Positions 5,921 through 9,076 of a stretch of 9,076 nucleotides of DNA are shown in pieces. The stretch lies in contig JAUNXD010000050.1 in the NCBI GenBank assembly GCA_030539985.1, forward strand, positions 1 through 9,076. Direction: 5' to 3'. The notes beneath the pieces are model-generated. The model saw only the letters and a list, made by a program, of their open reading frames with translations. It was not told the DNA's origin and searched no databases. Positions within the stretch are counted from its first letter, which is position 1, and every line of letters starts with the position of its first letter. Both the position numbers and the translations under genes were made by a program. Origin of the DNA: Methanobrevibacter sp. (GTDB lineage Archaea; Methanobacteriota; Methanobacteria; Methanobacteriales; Methanobacteriaceae).

Positions 5921-5994
5921 CGGACCCGCCGGGATTTGAACCCGGGGTCTTCGGATTAGAAGTCCGACGCCCTATCCAGCTAGGCTACGGGCCC
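5921..5994 (-). tRNA. tRNA-Arg, anticodon TCT (reads AGA)
   Basis: On the minus strand the gene folds as a full cloverleaf. The acceptor is GGGCCCG with CGGGTCC (one G-U pair) and discriminator G at 5921. The D arm is GCCT/GGGC. The anticodon stem TCGGA/TCCGA has loop CTTCTAA, giving anticodon TCT. The variable loop is 5 bases, and the T arm is CCGGG/CCCGG with loop TTCAAAT. There is no intron and no encoded CCA. AGA is the commonest Arg codon in frhA and L44e here, so this is probably a major isoacceptor. It is the first gene of the tRNA pair. Confidence 0.95.
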
Positions 5995-6025
5995 TTCATA
6001 TACAACAATAATAAATATATTTTTA

Positions 6026-6040
6026 GTATTATATAAACTT
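6026..6040 (-). promoter_or_regulatory. Candidate promoter of the tRNA-Arg genes
   Basis: On the minus strand, AAGTTTATATAATAC contains a good archaeal box A (TTTATATAA). Its centre is about 38 bases upstream of the tRNA-Arg(TCT) 5' end, which would give a short 5' leader of roughly 10 bases. Purine-rich sequence upstream (about 6041-6050) could act as BRE. Confidence 0.5.
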
Positions 6041-6053
6041 AACTATTTTTTGT

Positions 6054-6084
6054 AAAAAAATAAAAAGGATTAAAAATAATCCTT
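6054..6084 (-). terminator. Hairpin plus T-tract terminator of the Ser-rich protein gene
   Basis: In the minus-strand sense, AAGGATTA and TAATCCTT (6084-6077 and 6072-6065) form a perfect 8-bp stem with a TTTT loop, then T5 and T7 tracts separated by one A (6066-6054). The stem begins within the TAA stop codon (6085-6083). This is a clear intrinsic-terminator shape. Confidence 0.75.
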
Positions 6085-6625
6085 ATCCTCTTTCGGTATT
6101 TCCTGTTGCATCATTAACTGCAATGCCATCCACTGCATTTCCGTCAGCATCATAGACTGTAAAGTACCAGTATCCTCCAGAGTAATATCCGCTTCCAGCG
6201 TAGCATCCTTCTTCAGCAATTGCACCGCTTGCAATACTTTTTGCATCGGAGTAGGATAATTTAGTATTTGAACTGGAATCTGAACTTGATGATCCTGAGC
6301 CACTGCTTGATCCGGAACTTGAACTTCCTGAACTGGAACTGGAGCTTGATGATGATCCTGAGCCACTGCTTGATCCGGAACTTGAACTTCCTGAGCTGCT
6401 GCTTGGTCCGGTACTGACACTGTCTGAACCTGAAGTTGTAGCAACACTTGATCCATTGTTTAGGGTGGTATTGTTACCAAGCCCGTTGCCGGCATCGTCG
6501 TTCGAATTCATACTGGATAAATTAGAGAATATTGGATTGTCACTATTGGTTATACCATAAGCTGCAACGGCAGCTGCAATACATAATACTATAATAATTG
6601 AAATGATTATATTTGCTTTATCCAA
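6083..6625 (-). CDS. Membrane-anchored or secreted Ser/Gly-linker protein with PepSY-like C-terminal domain
   Basis: This 180-residue protein begins with a hydrophobic segment (about 6-25, I-I-I-S-I-I-I-V-L then A-A-A-V-A-A) that is a signal anchor or signal peptide. An Asn/Ser/Thr-rich stretch with N-x-S/T sequons follows (about 26-75), then a Ser/Gly repeat linker (about 76-120). Residues about 122-180 form a small domain, L-S-Y-S-D-A-K-S-I-A, then Y-W-Y-F-T-V-Y-D-A-D-G-N-A and I-A-V-N-D-A-T-G-N-T, matching the PepSY pattern (helix, then strands ending in a D-x-x-T-G turn). The start is TTG at 6625, supported by AGGAGGG six bases upstream. The domain should face outside the cell. PepSY domains are often inhibitory or structural, but its target is unknown. 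It is divergent from frhA, so link by function is not implied. Confidence 0.8.
   Translation of the reverse strand: MDKANIIISIIIVLCIAAAVAAYGITNSDNPIFSNLSSMNSNDDAGNGLGNNTTLNNGSSVATTSGSDSVSTGPSSSSGSSSSGSSSGSGSSSSSSSSSGSSSSGSSSGSGSSSSDSSSNTKLSYSDAKSIASGAIAEEGCYAGSGYYSGGYWYFTVYDADGNAVDGIAVNDATGNTERG
6288..6394 (-). repeat. 44-base perfect direct repeat (63-base period) in the Ser/Gly linker
   Basis: Bases 6288-6331 and 6351-6394 are identical by eye and offset by 63 bases, exactly 21 codons, so the frame is preserved. The encoded unit is a Ser/Gly run repeated with a short Ser spacer. Shorter related segments flank it. The shape suggests expansion and contraction by slippage or recombination, changing linker length without frameshift. 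Confidence 0.85.
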
Positions 6626-6630
6626 TTTTT

Positions 6631-6638
6631 TCCCTCCT
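6631..6638 (-). promoter_or_regulatory. Strong ribosome-binding site fixing the TTG start of the Ser-rich protein
   Basis: On the minus strand AGGAGGGA occurs 5 bases before the TTG at 6625 (GGAGGG-to-TTG spacing about 6). It is the strongest Shine-Dalgarno match in the window. It compensates for the weak start codon and supports TTG over later in-frame starts, which would cut into the hydrophobic anchor. An AT-rich stretch farther upstream (6640-6670) probably holds the TATA box, but several boxes overlap and I cannot pick one. Confidence 0.7.
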
Positions 6639-6732
6639 ATATTATAAATTAAATATAATAATATAATTAAGTCTTTTATCTATTATATATGTTTCTATTT
6701 ATTTATTTAGGGTATTACTTATTAATAATAAT

Positions 6733-6744
6733 AAATATATATAC
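6733..6744 (+). promoter_or_regulatory. Candidate TATA box for the frh operon
   Basis: AAATATATATAC lies about 46 bases before the frhA TTG start. Transcription would begin near 6764, giving a leader of about 20 bases containing the ribosome-binding site. The spacer from 6626 to 6772 is shared with the divergent Ser-rich gene and is nearly all A/T, so other boxes are possible. Confidence 0.45.
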
Positions 6745-6772
6745 TTAATGTTAGTTTCTAATTTCTTAATTT

Positions 6773-6779
6773 GAGGTGA
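6773..6779 (+). promoter_or_regulatory. Ribosome-binding site that fixes the frhA start at TTG 6785
   Basis: GAGGTGA ends 5 bases before TTG 6785. The in-frame GTG at 6776 is inside this site and would add M-T-Y to the protein. Choosing TTG gives M-K-D-R-V-V-I-S-P, aligning with the short N-terminus I recall for other FrhA proteins. Confidence 0.75.
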
Positions 6780-6784
6780 CATAT

Positions 6785-8011
6785 TTGAAAGATAGAGTAG
6801 TTATATCTCCTACAACTCGTCAAGAAGGCCATGCCGAACTCGTCATGGAAGTTGATGATGAAGGGATAGTTACAAAAGGTATGTATTTTAGTATAACTCC
6901 TGTAAGGGGTTTAGAAAAGATGGTTCTTAGCAAAGCACCTGAAACCGCTCCAGTTTTATGTCAAAGGATCTGTGGAGTATGTCCAATTCCACACACTTTA
7001 GCATCAGCTGAAGCAATCGACCAAGCATTAGGTATTGAAATTCCTAAAGCAGCTAGATTGTTAAGAGAAGCTACCTTAGCAGCACACAACATTAACAGTG
7101 CAGCAATCCACCACTTCTTAGTAGCACCAGACTTCGTTCCTGAAGAATTATTCGCTACCGCAGTGGACAGCGTCAGTAACATCAGAAAAAATGTACAATA
7201 CGTTGTTGACATGATTGCTGGTGAAGGTATTCACCCATCTGATGTCAGAGTTGGAGGAATGGCAAGAAACATTACTCCATTCGCGAAAGAAAGATTAATA
7301 GAAAGAATGACCGCACTCAAATCAGACCTCGAAGCACACATTGAATTAATCAAAAACTGTGTTGCTGAAAGCGCTGAAAAAATGGGTATGCCAGAAGATT
7401 TAGGTGTAGTCAACCAACCATTACTCGCAGTGCACCCAACATACGGTGTAAACGAGTTTGACATGGACGCATTTTCCGAAGTTTTACCTGAAGCATGGTA
7501 CGATGACCCTGAAGTAGGTAAAAGAGGATGTTCCGTAATTCCATTAATTAACGGAACCAATGTTGAAACTGGTCCTAGAGCAAGAATGGAAAAATACCAA
7601 GGATTCAAAGGCAAGGGTGTCATTGCTCAACACGTAGCACGTGCTGACGAAATGATGAAAAACTACGAAGCATGTCTAGAAGCATTAGACGCAATCGACC
7701 CTGCTGCATCTGCAAGAGCAGACTACGATCCTAGAGGTACTGGTGAACTCGGATTCGGTATTATCGAAGGTCCAAGGGGAACCAACGCTCACATGGCAAA
7801 AGTTGAAGATGGAAAAATCAAATTCTACTCTGCAATTGTACCTACCACTTGGAACATTCCAACAATGGGTCCAGCTACAGAAGGATTCCATCATGAATTT
7901 GGTCCACACGTTATCAGAGCATACGACCCATGTTTATCCTGTGCTACTCACGTGATGGTTGTTGATGATGAAGACAAATCCATTCTCAAAAACGAAATGG
8001 TGAGAATCTAA
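6785..8011 (+). CDS. frhA: Coenzyme F420-reducing hydrogenase, alpha (large, [NiFe]) subunit
   Basis: FrhA carries the [NiFe] active site of the cytoplasmic FrhABG complex, which reduces F420 with H2 to supply hydride for two steps of CO2 reduction to methane. From TTG 6785 it has 408 residues. The Ni ligands sit in R-I-C-G-V-C-P-I-P-H (C63, C66) and D-P-C-L-S-C-A-T-H (C383, C386). The C-terminal 19 residues after H389 are the expected maturation tail removed by FrhD. Other family blocks are S-P-T-T-R-Q-E-G-H near the start, G-E-G-I-H-P-S-D-V-R and P-T-T-W-N-I-P-T-M-G-P-A-T-E-G. Cysteine, not selenocysteine, fills all four positions. Codon use is strongly biased (AGA, CCA, ACT), as expected of an abundant enzyme. 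frhD follows 17 bases after the stop. Confidence 0.97.
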   Translation: MKDRVVISPTTRQEGHAELVMEVDDEGIVTKGMYFSITPVRGLEKMVLSKAPETAPVLCQRICGVCPIPHTLASAEAIDQALGIEIPKAARLLREATLAAHNINSAAIHHFLVAPDFVPEELFATAVDSVSNIRKNVQYVVDMIAGEGIHPSDVRVGGMARNITPFAKERLIERMTALKSDLEAHIELIKNCVAESAEKMGMPEDLGVVNQPLLAVHPTYGVNEFDMDAFSEVLPEAWYDDPEVGKRGCSVIPLINGTNVETGPRARMEKYQGFKGKGVIAQHVARADEMMKNYEACLEALDAIDPAASARADYDPRGTGELGFGIIEGPRGTNAHMAKVEDGKIKFYSAIVPTTWNIPTMGPATEGFHHEFGPHVIRAYDPCLSCATHVMVVDDEDKSILKNEMVRI

Positions 8012-8028
8012 GTTTGGAGGAAAAATAA

Positions 8029-8598
8029 ATGCCTTACGATTCGGATATCATTGTAATCGGATGCGGAAATATTCTATTCAAGGACGATGGATTCGGTCCA
8101 ATAGTAATCAACATATTACAGAAATACGCTAATGACAAGAACGATTATTACGACCCGGCAGTAACTGCATATGTAGAAGACGAATTCGATAAAGATGTTC
8201 TGGCACAAATCAAAGAAAAATTTGAAGGAATAGAATTGCCTGAACGCATTCAATTCATAGACGGCGGAACAGCTGCTCCAGTCAACTTCTTCCCACTGTA
8301 CGAAGATTATGACTGGAAAAAACTAATAGTGATAGATGTTGTTGAATTCGATGCAGAGCCTGGCGTGGTAGACACATTCGATCCAACTATAATGAAAATT
8401 GGAAAATACGACAATCCTCACGGCATGACAGTGGAGGAACCTCTTCAAAAGATTGCCGAGAAATGTGAGGTTGTTGTGGTTGGTTGCAAACCAAAGGAAA
8501 TTCCAACACCGGATATTGATATGGGTTTAACTGAACCTGTTGAAAAGGCGATTCCTAAAACTATTGATCTTATTTTAAAAGAAATCGGGGTAAAATAA
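8029..8598 (+). CDS. frhD: F420-reducing hydrogenase maturation endopeptidase
   Basis: This HyaD/HybD-family protease cleaves the FrhA C-terminal tail after nickel insertion. The fold signature is G-C-G-N-I-L-F-K-D-D-G-F-G-P (11-24). Candidate nickel-sensing residues, by analogy with E16, D62 and H93 of HybD, are D19 or D20, D103 (V-I-D-V-V-E) and H131 (N-P-H-G). The region between about 34 and 75 is longer and acidic, which I recall as typical of FrhD rather than bacterial HybD. Length is 189. GGAGG at 8016-8020 precedes the ATG with 8-base spacing. The position between frhA and frhG is the standard frhADGB order of methanogens. Its TAA overlaps the frhG ATG by one base, suggesting translational coupling. 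Confidence 0.95.
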   Translation: MPYDSDIIVIGCGNILFKDDGFGPIVINILQKYANDKNDYYDPAVTAYVEDEFDKDVLAQIKEKFEGIELPERIQFIDGGTAAPVNFFPLYEDYDWKKLIVIDVVEFDAEPGVVDTFDPTIMKIGKYDNPHGMTVEEPLQKIAEKCEVVVVGCKPKEIPTPDIDMGLTEPVEKAIPKTIDLILKEIGVK

Positions 8599-9076
8599 TG
8601 TTTGATAAATTGAAAAAAGCTTTTGGAGGTTCATCCGAACCTGAAGCACCAAAAGTAGAGAAAAAAGTTGAAGCTGCTCCTGCAGAAACACCTAAAGCTG
8701 CACCAGCAGAAGAAAAAGCCGCTTCAGCAAAACCACGTATTGGTTACATACACTTAAGTGGTTGTACTGGAGATGCAATGTCCTTAACCGAAAACTACGA
8801 CATTTTATCTACAGTTTTAACTGACATGGTTGATATCGTATACGGACAAACCTTAGTTGACAAATGGATTCATGGTACTTACGCAGAAGAAATGCCTGAA
8901 ATGGACTTATGTTTAATTGAAGGTTCCGTATGTTTACAAGATGAACACAGTTTACACGAAATCCAAGAAGCAAGGAAAAAATCCGGCTTAATCTGTGCAT
9001 TTGGTTCCTGTGCTATGACCGGTTGTTTCACCACCTTCGCACGTGGAGGTCAACAAGCACAACCTAAACACGAATC
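8598..9076 (+). CDS. frhG: Coenzyme F420-reducing hydrogenase, gamma (small, FeS) subunit, 3' end cut by window
   Basis: FrhG relays electrons from the [NiFe] site of FrhA through FeS clusters toward FrhB and F420. The first 159 codons are present, and the frame is open to the window edge; the family is about 275 residues. An N-terminal basic/hydrophobic helix (M-F-D-K-L-K-K-A-F-G) and an Ala/Pro/Glu/Lys linker (about 14-46) precede the conserved core P-R-I-G-Y-I-H-L-S-G-C-T-G-D. C56, C112 and C138 or C143 are the likely proximal-cluster cysteines, and D59 corresponds to the aspartate ligand reported for the Methanothermobacter enzyme. E-G-S-V-C-L-Q-D-E-H (108-117) and A-F-G-S-C-A-M-T-G-C (134-143) are further family blocks. 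The start ATG overlaps the frhD stop, with GGGG at 8587-8590 upstream. Confidence 0.95.
   Translation, partial: MFDKLKKAFGGSSEPEAPKVEKKVEAAPAETPKAAPAEEKAASAKPRIGYIHLSGCTGDAMSLTENYDILSTVLTDMVDIVYGQTLVDKWIHGTYAEEMPEMDLCLIEGSVCLQDEHSLHEIQEARKKSGLICAFGSCAMTGCFTTFARGGQQAQPKHE

Noticed and set aside
5800..5994. The tRNA genes as an integration site for a mobile element
   Set aside because: Both tRNAs are intact. I saw no integrase, no repeated tRNA 3' fragment nearby and no change of base composition beyond ordinary spacers.
6070..6456. A 128-residue minus-strand frame with Gln/Val repeats overlapping the Ser-rich gene
   Set aside because: It is the shifted reading of the same DNA repeats. The Ser-rich frame has a strong ribosome-binding site, a signal anchor and a recognisable domain, whereas this one starts inside it with none of these.
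6626..6772. Short direct or inverted AT repeats in the divergent spacer as operators
   Set aside because: The stretch is almost entirely A/T (TAATAATA, ATATATA), so such matches are expected by composition; only the best TATA candidate was kept.
8598..8735. Ala/Pro/Glu/Lys-rich N-terminal segment of FrhG as a novel extension
   Set aside because: The aspartate cluster ligand is at residue 59 here and about 60 in the Methanothermobacter protein as I recall, so the segment is of ordinary length for the family.

Overview
The window is archaeal and almost certainly from an AT-rich methanogen of the order Methanobacteriales, most like Methanobrevibacter. The evidence is archaeal information-processing genes (PCNA, GINS, L44e, S27e, aIF2-alpha, Nop10), an F420-reducing hydrogenase operon, ribosome-binding sites of the GGTGA or GGAGG type, TTG/GTG starts, tRNAs without an encoded CCA, and very AT-rich spacers with TATA-like boxes and T-tract terminators. 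The genus is inferred from sequence style, not proven.

Layout. 1-1520: the 3' part of the sliding-clamp gene (pcn), then a GINS51-type replication gene. 1521-1737: a 217-base spacer with a perfect inverted repeat, a T-tract and a probable promoter. 1738-4028: a tight translation/RNA cluster of L44e, S27e, aIF2-alpha, Nop10 (a 56-residue gene) and a PAC2-family protein, ending in a hairpin plus T8 terminator that overlaps the last stop codon. 4059-5795: two further + strand genes, a protein resembling methanogenesis marker 5 and an Endonuclease Q-type PHP nuclease, neither with a visible Shine-Dalgarno site. 5800-5994: two similar tRNA-Arg genes (anticodons CCT and TCT) on the minus strand, convergent with the nuclease. 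6083-6625: a minus-strand membrane-anchored protein with a Ser/Gly linker and a PepSY-like C-terminal domain. 6785-9076: the start of the frh operon on the + strand: frhA, frhD and the first 159 codons of frhG. frhB would be expected beyond the window.

How the genes fit together. PCNA, GINS and the Endonuclease Q homologue belong to replication and repair. The nuclease ends in a PIP-box-like tail that could dock on the PCNA encoded about 4 kb upstream. The middle cluster makes ribosomal proteins, an initiation factor and a pseudouridylation RNP component. The tRNA pair decodes AGA and AGG, the dominant arginine codons of well-expressed genes here. The frh genes make the hydrogenase that reduces F420 with H2 for methanogenesis, together with its dedicated maturation protease.

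I see no phage, insertion sequence, CRISPR array or obvious defence system. The least ordinary points are the nuclease tail encoded within a bidirectional terminator, hairpin terminators fused to stop codons, the long GINS linker, the Ser-repeat PepSY protein beside frh, and the unexplained spacer upstream of L44e.
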